DNA from: Trichococcus sp. K1Tr
Lineage (GTDB): Bacteria > Bacillota > Bacilli > Lactobacillales > Aerococcaceae
Assembly: GCF_028309625.1 (NCBI RefSeq)
Contig: NZ_JAQMHR010000003.1
Span: 124,001 to 188,000, forward strand
DNA length: 64,000 bases
Direction: 5' to 3'
The notes under the pieces are model-generated. The model made no database searches, was not told the DNA's origin, and saw only the letters and a list, made by a program, of their open reading frames with translations. Below are positions 17,059 to 25,708 of the stretch, piece by piece (positions within the stretch are counted from its first letter, which is position 1; the number at the start of each line of letters is the position of its first letter). The translations under genes were made by a program, and so were the position numbers.

Positions 17059-18021
17059 ATGAAAAATAATGGGATAAAATTCGGGAAATATTTTAAAGAA
17101 TATCGTTTGTCGAATGTGATGGCCATGATAAAAAACAACTCCAAAAGTCCATTGATTTGTGCGGATGATTGCAAGGGCAAGCTGGTTGTCATAACTGGGG
17201 CTACTTCCGGAATCGGCTATGCCGCTGCCAGAAAGTTCGCCTCAAAAGGTGCCGATTTGATTTGCATCAACAGAAACAAAGAGCGATCAGAAGCTTTGAA
17301 ACATGAAATTGAGAGCGTGTACAAAGTGAAGTGTGATTATATTTTGGCTGATTTCAGCAGCATGGATGATACACATCAAGCTGCCCATCGTTTGCTGGAA
17401 ATTGAGAAACCGATTGATATCATTATCCATAATGCCGGCATCTATCTTACAAAACGACAAATCACTTCAACTGGAATCGAAAAAGTCTTTATGGTGAACT
17501 ACCTTTCGTCTTTCATCATGAACGACATCTTAAAAGAGAAACTGAAATCCCAGGGGAAATGCCGCATCATATTGGTAAACTCAGAAGGGCACCGCTTTGC
17601 AGCTTGGGGGATGCGTTTTGACGATCTGGATTGGTCAAAAAGGCGTTATTCCGGTTTGAAAAGCTACGGTACGGCCAAACTCGCCGAACTCTTAGCGATG
17701 CTGAAATTTGACGAGTATTTCCGAGGATCGGGTGTAACCATCAATGCGATGCATCCTGGAGCTCTAAAAACAGCCACAGGACAAGATAATGGTCCATTAT
17801 ACAAGTGGTTCAAGAAGAATGTATTGGACAAAACGTTAAACCCTGTTTCGGTGGCAGCAGAAGCGATATATTATTTAGGGGTTTCTGAAGATCTGGAGAC
17901 ATGCAGTGGTGAATTTTTCAATCTGACAACGCTTGAAGAGCCTGCTCCACCAGCGCTGGATGTTGAAAATGCAAGCGTTCTGTGGGAAATAAGTTTGAAA
18001 ATGGGGAATTTGAATGAATAA
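17059..18021 (+). CDS. Short-chain dehydrogenase/reductase, retinol-dehydrogenase-like
   Basis: The protein has 320 residues. The cofactor motif TGATSGIG is at residues 46-53, NAG follows at the usual place, and the catalytic YGTAK is Y203/K207. The extra N-terminal segment of about 40 residues and the motif set resemble the RDH/WW-domain oxidoreductase branch of SDRs, which act on lipophilic alcohols or ketones. It starts four bases after the SnoaL-like gene and overlaps the next gene by 8 bases, so the three are translationally coupled. Confidence 0.88.
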   Translation: MKNNGIKFGKYFKEYRLSNVMAMIKNNSKSPLICADDCKGKLVVITGATSGIGYAAARKFASKGADLICINRNKERSEALKHEIESVYKVKCDYILADFSSMDDTHQAAHRLLEIEKPIDIIIHNAGIYLTKRQITSTGIEKVFMVNYLSSFIMNDILKEKLKSQGKCRIILVNSEGHRFAAWGMRFDDLDWSKRRYSGLKSYGTAKLAELLAMLKFDEYFRGSGVTINAMHPGALKTATGQDNGPLYKWFKKNVLDKTLNPVSVAAEAIYYLGVSEDLETCSGEFFNLTTLEEPAPPALDVENASVLWEISLKMGNLNE

Positions 18022-19618
18022 TGCGGATCAAAAAAGATATGATGCCATAATTGTAGGTGGAGGACTTGCCGGGCTTACGTCTGCGGTGTTTCTTTCTCAA
18101 GCAGGCAAGAAAATTTTGCTTATCGAAAAAAATGCCGAATTTGGTGGATTGGTAAACTCATTTGAAAGGGATGGTTTTGTTTTTGATGCTGGAGCCAGAG
18201 CCATTTTAGGAGTCGTTTTGGCGATGCTGAAAGACTTGAATCTTGATATTGAGGTTGTCCCAAGCAAGGTTTCCCTGGGCGTTGATGATAAAATCATCGG
18301 CATTGAAGGCCACAATTCTGTTAGCGAATACAGAGATTTGTTGGTGAGTCTCTATCCCGATAGCGTAGAGGATATCGATGCATTCATAGAAGTTATGGTT
18401 AAAATAATGAAACTGATCGATATCATCTATGGCATTGATAATCCATTATTTAAAGATATCAAGCGAGATAAGGCGTACGTAATGAAAGAACTTTTGCCAT
18501 GGCTGCCGAAGTTTATCTTTGCGATGAGCAGGATTGAAAGGCTTTCCAAACCTAGTGATGAATATCTTAAACAAATTATTCAAGATCCGTCACTTATCGA
18601 TATCATTTCACAACATTTTTTTAAAGGCACACCAACATTTTTTGCATTGAGTTATTTCACATTGTACAGCAGCTATGTGTATCCAAAAGGGGGTACAGGC
18701 AAGCTTGCCGAAGCAATAGTGGAAAAAATACAAGCGTTCAAAGGTGACATACGCCCCAATACGGTTGTAAAGAAAATCTATGCCGACCAACAGGTTATTG
18801 TCGATGAGAACAACAACGAATACTATTATGAAGACCTTGTTTGGGCTGCAGACCTAAAAAATTTTTACACTATCACTGATTTGGGTAACCTGGCCCCAAA
18901 AATAAGGGGAAAGTTTGAAACAACAAAGGAGCGGATCGCTAAAGGCAGGCCTAGCGAATCTGTCTTCTCGCTCTATTTGGAAGTTGATTTGCCGGTGTCA
19001 TATTTTAAAAAGTCTTTCAATGGGCATCTGTTTTACACACCATCCAGAAAAGGTTTGGGCAACATCAACAAGAGTGAGCTCAAGGGAATGCTGGGAAAAT
19101 GGGGAGAGACGGATAAAGAAGAAGTTCTTTCCTGGCTGGATCGTTTTCTGAAATACAACACTTATGAAATAGCAATCCCGGCTATGAGAGATTCTGACTT
19201 GGCCCCGGAAGGTAAAACGGGTTTAATAATCAGCCTGCTTATGGAGGCGGAATTGTTTTATAAAGTTGAAGAATCTGGCTGGTATGAGGAGTTCAAAAGG
19301 GAAATTGAAAATAAAATAATCAGTGTGCTTTCTGAAAGTTTATGCCCTGAGTTAAAAGATAAAGTGGAGAAGCAATTTTCCTTTACACCTTTAAGTGTTG
19401 AAAAACGAGTCGGGAGTACTGGTGGGGCAATCGTGGGATGGTCTTTTGAAGCCCCGATTCCGGTTGTTTATAAAATGCAGCAAGTGAACAAATCAGTACT
19501 TACGCCTATTCCTAATATTTATCAAGTAGGCCAGTGGGCATACAATCCAGCTGGAACACCCACATGCATCATTACAGGTAAATTAGCCGCTGACAGGATA
19601 ATTAAAAAACACAAGTAA
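18014..19618 (+). CDS. FAD-dependent oxidoreductase of the phytoene desaturase / amine oxidase type
   Basis: The protein has 534 residues. The N-terminal FAD motif is IIVGGGLAGLTSAVFLSQAGKKILLIEK in shape (GxGxxG with a Glu ending the second strand), and the C-terminal segment GQWAYNPAGTPTCIITGKLAADRI closes the flavin site as in CrtI, RetSat and related desaturases. It is probably a membrane-associated oxidoreductase of a lipid or isoprenoid. Its partners are an SDR and a SnoaL-like protein, an arrangement suggesting a short lipid-modification pathway. The substrate is unknown. Confidence 0.85.
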   Translation: MNNADQKRYDAIIVGGGLAGLTSAVFLSQAGKKILLIEKNAEFGGLVNSFERDGFVFDAGARAILGVVLAMLKDLNLDIEVVPSKVSLGVDDKIIGIEGHNSVSEYRDLLVSLYPDSVEDIDAFIEVMVKIMKLIDIIYGIDNPLFKDIKRDKAYVMKELLPWLPKFIFAMSRIERLSKPSDEYLKQIIQDPSLIDIISQHFFKGTPTFFALSYFTLYSSYVYPKGGTGKLAEAIVEKIQAFKGDIRPNTVVKKIYADQQVIVDENNNEYYYEDLVWAADLKNFYTITDLGNLAPKIRGKFETTKERIAKGRPSESVFSLYLEVDLPVSYFKKSFNGHLFYTPSRKGLGNINKSELKGMLGKWGETDKEEVLSWLDRFLKYNTYEIAIPAMRDSDLAPEGKTGLIISLLMEAELFYKVEESGWYEEFKREIENKIISVLSESLCPELKDKVEKQFSFTPLSVEKRVGSTGGAIVGWSFEAPIPVVYKMQQVNKSVLTPIPNIYQVGQWAYNPAGTPTCIITGKLAADRIIKKHK

Positions 19619-19685
19619 GCGTCAAATGATTCAACAGTTCTAAATCTCCTATTTTCGACCTCCAAAATTATTTTCGGAAAAACAT

Positions 19686-19716
19686 TTGACTTAATGTTCA
19701 GGTGAAGTCGTAGAAT
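19686..19716 (+). promoter_or_regulatory. MerR-type promoter (copy 2)
   Basis: TTGACT, a 19-bp spacer with the dyad GACTT-N12-AAGTC, and TAGAAT (19711-19716). It is a near copy of the site at 4660. It sits 64 bp before the hydrolase reading frame at 19780. The matching MerR regulator is not in the window. Confidence 0.7.
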
Positions 19717-19779
19717 CAATTTAAGCTCATTGCTTAGAGATTGAACGAACATAACCATGAATAATTTGGAGGAAATGAT

Positions 19780-20719
19780 ATGACAGAGAATACTTACAGA
19801 ACTTTCACACTCAGCGACAAGGTAACGGTTAAGCAGGTCACTTTCAAAAACCGCTACGGCATAACAGTTGCAGCAGATTTATACTTATCTAAGGACATCG
19901 ACAAAACCCAAAAATATCCGGCTCTTATCGTCGGCACCCCATACGGCGGCGTCAAGGAGCAAGGCGCAGGGATTTATGCGCAGAATATGGCGGAACGCGG
20001 ATTTGTTGCGATTGCGTTCGATGAATCATATAACGGTGAAAGCAGCGGCGCGCCAAGACACGTATCATCTCCGGACATCTTTGCCGAAGACTTCAGTGCA
20101 GCTGTGGATTACATTGGCACGCGTCCATTTGTGGACAGGGACAAAGTCGGTGTGATCGGCATCTGCGGCAGCGGCGCAGGTCGATACGCGGATCAAAGCA
20201 GTTGCGACAGTAAGCATGTACGATATGAGCCGGGTGATGCGCTACGGTTGGGCAGACAGCATGACGGATGAGCAACGCACACAGCTTTTTGACCAACTAG
20301 GTGAACAACGTTGGAAAGATTTCCAGGGCGATGAACCGGAATTGACGCCTACTTTCCCAAGCGAGCCTGTGGATTCTATCCCTGAAGGAATGGATCCAAT
20401 CAGCAGTGAATTCTTCGGCTATTATGCGATGAAACGCGGATTCCACCCGAACTCGATCGGCGCGTTCACGAAGACGAGCGCCATGGCTTTCATGAACTTC
20501 CCGTTGATGAACTACATCCAGACGATTTCTCCTAGACCGATCCTGTTTATCATTGGTGAGCATGCGCATTCGAGATATTTCAGCGAGGATGCTTACAACA
20601 TGGCGGCCGAACCGAAAGAACTGTTTGAAATTGCCGGTGCTGGCCACGTGGATCTGTACGACAGAACGGATCTGATTCCGTTCGATAAACTGGAGTCGTT
20701 CTTCACGGAAAATTTGTAA
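19780..20719 (+). pseudogene. Alpha/beta hydrolase, frameshifted
   Basis: The first frame (19780-20271) gives an alpha/beta hydrolase N-terminus up to GVIGICGSG, the nucleophile-elbow region. The sequence then shifts frame: AQVDTRIKAVATVSMYDM and the rest of the family, ending AGAGHVDLYDR...FFTENL, are in another frame to 20719. Relatives have about five to seven more residues (GGFALSA-like) after the elbow. The repeat GCAGCGGC at the junction suggests a slip deletion. The serine elbow is lost, so the gene is very likely inactive unless this is a sequencing error. Confidence 0.85.
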
Positions 20720-20734
20720 AAAGATGCGGTTCAG

Positions 20735-21301
20735 ATGAAAAATCCTAAACAAGTTGAGTTTATTTTTTTATTCGTATTTTGTGCGGTTTTGCTGGTTGGC
20801 TGCACCAATAGTCCGCCGTCGAATGAGGCTTCATTCCCGTCCTCTTCAGAGAGAACAGATGCTTCCTCGTCAGAACAGGGAGACGCCGGACTTGTTGCAG
20901 AAACAGACCAAATGCTCACCGAATCCAGTCCACAAGAAAGGGATGACGCCATGCCAATGATGACGATTCAAGTCGGAAACACCCGTTATGCTGTATCGCT
21001 GAATGACAATGCGACAACGCAGGCATTGACCCAAAAGTTGCCGATGACTTTAAAAATGGATGAACTGAATGGGAATGAAAAATTTCATTATCTTTCGGAG
21101 ACTTTGCCAACGGACTCCCAACGAGTCGGCAGAATCAAATCCGGGGATGTGATGCTATACGGTTCCGACTGTCTGGTGATTTTCTACAAAGATTTTTCGA
21201 CCTCCTACAGCTATACGCCAATCGGGAGGATTGAAGATCCAACTGGACTTGCCCAAGCGCTGGGACGAGGGAGTGTCGAGGTCACATTCAGCAACCGATA
21301 A
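20735..21301 (+). CDS. Lipoprotein with cyclophilin-like fold domain
   Basis: The protein has 188 residues. A signal peptide ends in LLVGC (C23), then a Ser/Glu-rich linker (about 24-75) and a C-terminal domain of about 110 residues beginning MMTIQVGNTRYAVSLNDN and containing SGDVMLYGSDCLVIFYKDF. This is the cyclophilin-like domain found in Clostridia and lactic bacteria, often near flavodoxins or hydrolases. It would be anchored on the outer membrane face. The biochemical role of the family is not clear to me. It follows the frameshifted hydrolase by 15 bases. Confidence 0.8.
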   Translation: MKNPKQVEFIFLFVFCAVLLVGCTNSPPSNEASFPSSSERTDASSSEQGDAGLVAETDQMLTESSPQERDDAMPMMTIQVGNTRYAVSLNDNATTQALTQKLPMTLKMDELNGNEKFHYLSETLPTDSQRVGRIKSGDVMLYGSDCLVIFYKDFSTSYSYTPIGRIEDPTGLAQALGRGSVEVTFSNR

Positions 21302-21308
21302 CAGAATC

Positions 21309-21346
21309 AAGCGAGAGATGGGTTTTGAACCATTTCTCGCTTTTTA
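21309..21346 (+). terminator. Terminator after the cyclophilin-like lipoprotein gene
   Basis: AAGCGAGAGATGG pairs with CCATTTCTCGCTT (one wobble), followed by TTTTT. Confidence 0.88.
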
Positions 21347-21383
21347 CTTTGTTGAGCTGGAATTCCACCAACTGTTCATTACC

Positions 21384-21436
21384 TATCATTCCGATGTCGG
21401 AATGATATTGCTTTTCAACACTAGGAAGCATAAAAT
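21384..21436 (+). promoter_or_regulatory. Perfect palindrome abutting the fic promoter
   Basis: Arms TATCATTCCGA and TCGGAATGATA are exact complements around TG (21384-21407). The next base begins the -35 TTGCTT (21408-21413), 17 bp before TAAAAT (21431-21436). Transcription should start about 13 bases before the fic start codon. The position fits an operator for a repressor or activator, possibly the Fic protein's own DNA-binding domain. Confidence 0.75.
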
Positions 21437-21455
21437 GGAATTGAGGTGAGCGAAT

Positions 21456-22376
21456 ATGGCATACATCAGCACAAAAGAAGCTAGCAACAATTGGGACATA
21501 AGCGAACGCAGGATTCGGGGGCTTTGCCAAGAAGGCCGGATTGAAGGGGCAGTCAAAATCGGTCGAAACTGGGCAATTCCTGTTGATGCGCACAAACCTG
21601 TGGATGCAAGGCAAAGTGAACAAAAAAAGTATCTCGGCTTGGGATACGATTTCAGTCAAATCGATACGGCGATGGATACCATCAATAGACACAGACCGTT
21701 TTCAAAGGGATTGGCGGATTCCCTCCATGAAAAACTGATCGTTGAGTGGACGTACAATAGCAATGCGATTGAAGGGAACACACTGACCATGTCAGAAACG
21801 AAAATCGTTCTCGAAGGGATAACGATAGGCGGAAAAAGCCTGGTCGAACATCTGGAAATCATCAATCACCGCGACGCCATTCTTTTCATCGAACAACTTG
21901 TTTCTGAAAAAGAACCGCTCTCCGAATGGAACATCAAGAACATCCATGCACTGGTTCTAAAGCAAATTGATAATCAAAATGCGGGGAAATATCGGAGCGA
22001 GAATGTGGTAATCAGTGGTGCAAAGCATATTCCGCCGAAACATTACCAAATAAGCGAATATATGCAAAAATTGATTGCGGAATATCAGAACGAATGGCTT
22101 GGGTATCACCCCGTTGTGCGGGCGACTTTACTGCATGGCGAATTCGTGAAAATCCACCCGTTTATTGACGGAAACGGCAGGACATCACGGTTGTTGTTGA
22201 ACTTTGAACTTATGAAATCCGGCTATCCACCAATCATCATCAAAAATGAAAACCGTGCTGACTATTATGGGGTGCTTGATCACGCCCACACGACCATGGA
22301 TTACGGACCTTTCATAAAATTGGTAGCGGAACTCGTGATTGAGTCGGAAAAATTGTGGTTAATGGTTATGGAATGA
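21456..22376 (+). CDS. Fic family protein with N-terminal DNA-binding-like domain
   Basis: The protein has 306 residues. Residues 1-50 (YISTKEASNNWDISERRIRGL...) look like a MerR/excisionase-type winged helix. The Fic domain has the catalytic HPFIDGNGR at 234-242. The inhibitory helix motif S102-x3-E106-G-N lies N-terminal to the Fic core, as in class II Fic proteins. Such enzymes transfer AMP (or another nucleotide part) to hydroxyl side chains of proteins, or remove it. The palindrome upstream suggests self-regulation. It has its own promoter and no antitoxin gene beside it. Confidence 0.92.
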   Translation: MAYISTKEASNNWDISERRIRGLCQEGRIEGAVKIGRNWAIPVDAHKPVDARQSEQKKYLGLGYDFSQIDTAMDTINRHRPFSKGLADSLHEKLIVEWTYNSNAIEGNTLTMSETKIVLEGITIGGKSLVEHLEIINHRDAILFIEQLVSEKEPLSEWNIKNIHALVLKQIDNQNAGKYRSENVVISGAKHIPPKHYQISEYMQKLIAEYQNEWLGYHPVVRATLLHGEFVKIHPFIDGNGRTSRLLLNFELMKSGYPPIIIKNENRADYYGVLDHAHTTMDYGPFIKLVAELVIESEKLWLMVME

Positions 22377-22409
22377 CATAGCAGTTTTGTTCGAAAGGAA
22401 GGGAAGAAA

Positions 22410-23486
22410 ATGCCTGACAAATTAACAAATCTGGGATTCACGGACAGGTTCGCGCAGGAGGCGACTCTTTATCCGGACCTGCATCCGGCCAGAGTCATCT
22501 CGCAGTATAAGGAATTGTACCGGGTTGCGACCGTTGAATCGGAAATGCTGGCCGAAATATCCGGGAAAATGCGCCATGCTGCAGTCGATATGTCGGACTA
22601 TCCGGCAGTCGGCGACTTTGTGATGATCGACCGGAACGAGGGAAGCCAGGACCACGCCATCATCCACCAGACAATGAAAAGGAAACGCGTCTTTATCCGG
22701 AAGGCAGCCGGAAAAGCGCATGACGTCCAGGTTGTTGCCGCGAACATCGACATTGTCTTCATTTGCATGTCGCTCAACAATGACTTCAATCTGCGGAGGC
22801 TGGAACGCTACTTGGCAATCGCGTGGGACAGCGGGGCAACGCCAGTGATTGTGCTGACGAAAGCGGATTTGTGCTCGGATATTCCGGAAAAGTTACGTGA
22901 AATCGAGACGATCGCTTTCGGAGTCGATGTGCTGGTCACGTCGAGCCTGAGCGAGGACGGATATACGGCCGTCCTGAAATACATCACACTGGGCCAGACC
23001 GTTGTTTTCATCGGCTCATCCGGTGTGGGAAAGTCAACCTTAATCAACAGGATCCTTGGGGAAGAACTGATTGAAACGCGGGAAATCAGAAGAGATGACA
23101 AAGGCCGGCACGCAACCACAAATCGGGAGCTGTTCCTCATTCCGACGGGCGGCTGCATCATCGATACGCCGGGCATGCGCGAACTCGGTTTGGAGAGCGC
23201 CAACCTGGCGAGGACGTTTGTCGATATCGATGAATTGGCGGCACAATGCAAATTCAAAGATTGCAAGCATGAAAATGAACCAGGCTGCATGGTCAGGAAG
23301 GCGATAGCGGAAGGCATACTGACCGAAGAACGGCTGCAGAGCTACCTGAAGCTCAAGAAGGAAGCCAAGTATGAGGGTATGAATTCCAAACAGATCGAAA
23401 AAGAGAAAATCAGCACCATGTTTTCCGACTTTGGCGGCATCAAGAACGCTAAGAGGTACATCAAATCAAAAGATAAGGGCAAATAA
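22410..23486 (+). CDS. rsgA: Ribosome small-subunit-dependent GTPase A
   Basis: The protein has 358 residues: an OB-like N-terminal part, then a circularly permuted GTPase with TKADL (G4) before GSSGVGKST (G1) and DTPGMREL (G3). The C-terminal zinc knuckle has C-x4-C-x-H-x5-C (CKFKDCKHENEPGC). RsgA proteins act in late 30S ribosome assembly in the cytoplasm. Its position among accessory genes suggests a second copy of the YjeQ/EngC type, but the rest of the genome is not visible. It follows fic by 33 bases and could be cotranscribed. Confidence 0.93.
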   Translation: MPDKLTNLGFTDRFAQEATLYPDLHPARVISQYKELYRVATVESEMLAEISGKMRHAAVDMSDYPAVGDFVMIDRNEGSQDHAIIHQTMKRKRVFIRKAAGKAHDVQVVAANIDIVFICMSLNNDFNLRRLERYLAIAWDSGATPVIVLTKADLCSDIPEKLREIETIAFGVDVLVTSSLSEDGYTAVLKYITLGQTVVFIGSSGVGKSTLINRILGEELIETREIRRDDKGRHATTNRELFLIPTGGCIIDTPGMRELGLESANLARTFVDIDELAAQCKFKDCKHENEPGCMVRKAIAEGILTEERLQSYLKLKKEAKYEGMNSKQIEKEKISTMFSDFGGIKNAKRYIKSKDKGK

Positions 23487-23504
23487 CAATTTGGAGGAAT
23501 CAAA

Positions 23505-23825
23505 ATGAAATTAGGAATCATCATCGAAACAAAGGAATTCGAAAAATCCTGGAACGCAATGAGGTTCGCCGTGACCGCGAAGAAGACCGGCCATGAGGTG
23601 AAAGTGTTCCTGATGGGCGAAGCCGTCGAAATCGAAAATATGACCCACGAAAAATACGATGTGGCCGCACAAGTACAAGCTTTTGACGAACTAGGCGGCG
23701 AAATATTGGCTTGCGGAACTTGTCTTAAGTCACGCAACATGGAAGGTTCGGAGGTTTGCCCAATCAGCACCATGATTGATTGCGTCCAGATGGTCGAGTG
23801 GGCGGACAAGGTTGTAACTTTCTGA
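23505..23825 (+). CDS. DsrE/DsrF family protein
   Basis: The protein has 106 residues. The Rossmann-like pattern MKLGIIIETKEFEKSWNAMR and GEILACGTCLKSR, with a CxxC (C-G-T-C) at about residues 71-74, fits the DsrE-like family. Members carry sulfur on cysteine or act as peroxiredoxin-like carriers. It is soluble. It lies 18 bases after rsgA with GGAGGA before the ATG, and a terminator follows it. Confidence 0.82.
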   Translation: MKLGIIIETKEFEKSWNAMRFAVTAKKTGHEVKVFLMGEAVEIENMTHEKYDVAAQVQAFDELGGEILACGTCLKSRNMEGSEVCPISTMIDCVQMVEWADKVVTF

Positions 23826-23844
23826 AAAATGAGTAGAATCCAAG

Positions 23845-23893
23845 TGCTTCTGCATATTTTGTACCTCTAAATGTGCAGAAGCATAATCTTTTT
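23845..23893 (+). terminator. Probable terminator after the DsrE gene
   Basis: TGCTTCTGCA pairs with TGCAGAAGCA, followed by TAATCTTTTT. Confidence 0.7.
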
Positions 23894-23916
23894 GGCAGAA
23901 AGAGGAGGGAGATACT

Positions 23917-25593
23917 ATGAATATCAGCAACTTCCAAAAATACATCAAAGATACCATCTTGGGTAGAGGCTATGATTACTATGTGGGCGGCCAAGTGGAT
24001 GAGGAGTATGTCCGCAAAGGCGATACCTACATTTTTCGGGTGGAAGGAAGAGAAGCGTACGAAGTTTCAGTGGAGCTTGATGACTCAGGAGAGATCACCC
24101 ATGCCGAATGCGATTGTCCTTATGACCTTGGTCCCATCTGCAAACACAAAGCAGCGGTGTTTTTTCAGCTCGCGGAAATCATCAACAACGGGGACGTCAA
24201 ATGGGATGCCAAGCAATCTCCGACTGAGCTGCCGGGAATCAAAGAGGTTCTGAATAAACTTCCTAAAGAGGAACTGATCAGGATCATAATGGAAATCGTC
24301 CCTAAAAATAAAACCTTGGAAGAAAGCCTGATCCTAAGATACTCTGATGGGAACAACGAGCAAGAGCTTAAACAAGTTACCAAGCTTATCCGGCGTATCG
24401 TGAATAAGTATGCCGGCAGAGGCGGATTTATAGCCTACGGAGAAATCAGCGATTATGTGGATGAGATGGTTGGTATCCTAGAAAAAGCTAGAAACACAGT
24501 GGACAGCTTATTGGCATTGGAAATCATTATCCTGGTCCTGCATGAAGCAATGGAAGCTTTCCAATACGTTGATGATTCCAATGGTGAAATCAGTGGTTTG
24601 GTTTCGGACTGTATTGAGGTGATGGAAGATCTTGTCCTCGGAGAAAAGTTTTCCGACAGCTCCTTAAAGAAAAAGTTGTTCGACAGGCTGTTGAAAGACA
24701 GCGATGATAATGCTTATGAAGGTTGGGAAGAATTCACAATCGATATTCTCCGGTTGTGTGCGGAAGTCGCGGATACAGAAGCGTTGCGAGTCCTGCTTCG
24801 AACCAGAATAATGGCATATCTCAACAACACTGACGCAGATGACTTTCACACTTATTACAGTGAGTCCTTGCTGCATATCCTGCATAGACTGATTGTCGTC
24901 TATGGAACAGATGCTGAAGCACTGCAATTCGAGGAGGAGAACAGCGCACACGCATCCTTCCGGGAACTGCTGATCGAGAGAGCCAAAAAGGAAAACAACT
25001 TCGAAAAAGTCATAGTATTGGCATTGGATGGGGAAAAACAAGACGATCAACATGCGGGCAGAATGCTCAAGTGGAAAGAAATTCGCTACGATGCCTACAA
25101 AAAATTATCCTTAAAAGCTGAACAGGCGCGGTTAGCCAAGGAACTGCTTTTTGATGGCCATTTTGAATATTATCAGGAACTCAAGGATCTGAACACTGGG
25201 GACGAAACAAAATTCTATAATGAGTTGAAGGCAAAATTGAAAAAAGATTCGCGCTGGCAAGCCAAGAACATGTATGTAAATCTCATTGAACATGAAAATG
25301 ATACGGATGAAGTCATGATGTACGTCAGGGAGAACCCTCTTTACATTGTGAGGTACGCAGATTTTTTGAAAGACAAATATGCGAATGAAGTGGTGGCACT
25401 TTATAATAATCATATAAAATCTGCTGCCCATTCATCCTCAAAAAGGAGTGCTTATCAAGATGTCTGTAGCCTCATCAGGCGATACAAAAACATCGCCGGC
25501 AAAGACATTGCCGCAGAATTGGTGAACGAACTGCTTATCCTTTACAAGAAAAAGCGGGCATTTGTGGATGAACTGAGCAAGCTGAATTTCTGA
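23917..25593 (+). CDS. SWIM zinc-finger protein
   Basis: The protein has 558 residues. The N-terminal SWIM motif CDC-x7-CKH is at residues 67-79, a CxCxnCxH zinc site thought to bind DNA or protein. The rest is a long, acidic, helical region with repeat-like character (about 120-555). In many bacteria such proteins sit next to a SNF2-type helicase; none is seen here. It has its own AGGAGGGAG ribosome site and is apparently monocistronic. Confidence 0.85.
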   Translation: MNISNFQKYIKDTILGRGYDYYVGGQVDEEYVRKGDTYIFRVEGREAYEVSVELDDSGEITHAECDCPYDLGPICKHKAAVFFQLAEIINNGDVKWDAKQSPTELPGIKEVLNKLPKEELIRIIMEIVPKNKTLEESLILRYSDGNNEQELKQVTKLIRRIVNKYAGRGGFIAYGEISDYVDEMVGILEKARNTVDSLLALEIIILVLHEAMEAFQYVDDSNGEISGLVSDCIEVMEDLVLGEKFSDSSLKKKLFDRLLKDSDDNAYEGWEEFTIDILRLCAEVADTEALRVLLRTRIMAYLNNTDADDFHTYYSESLLHILHRLIVVYGTDAEALQFEEENSAHASFRELLIERAKKENNFEKVIVLALDGEKQDDQHAGRMLKWKEIRYDAYKKLSLKAEQARLAKELLFDGHFEYYQELKDLNTGDETKFYNELKAKLKKDSRWQAKNMYVNLIEHENDTDEVMMYVRENPLYIVRYADFLKDKYANEVVALYNNHIKSAAHSSSKRSAYQDVCSLIRRYKNIAGKDIAAELVNELLILYKKKRAFVDELSKLNF

Positions 25594-25708
25594 ATGTCCC
25601 TGAGTCCTGTTCCATACTTACCTTTTTGTGCGTAATTTACAACCTCAAAATTCGTGCTAGACTGATGATAAGAACAGCACAAATCATTCATGTAAAGGGG
25701 AAAAAAAT

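Noticed and set aside
21384-21407. Terminator of the upstream gene
   Set aside because: The perfect palindrome has a 2-base loop and no T-run, and the true terminator is at 21309-21346. Its place at the -35 fits an operator.
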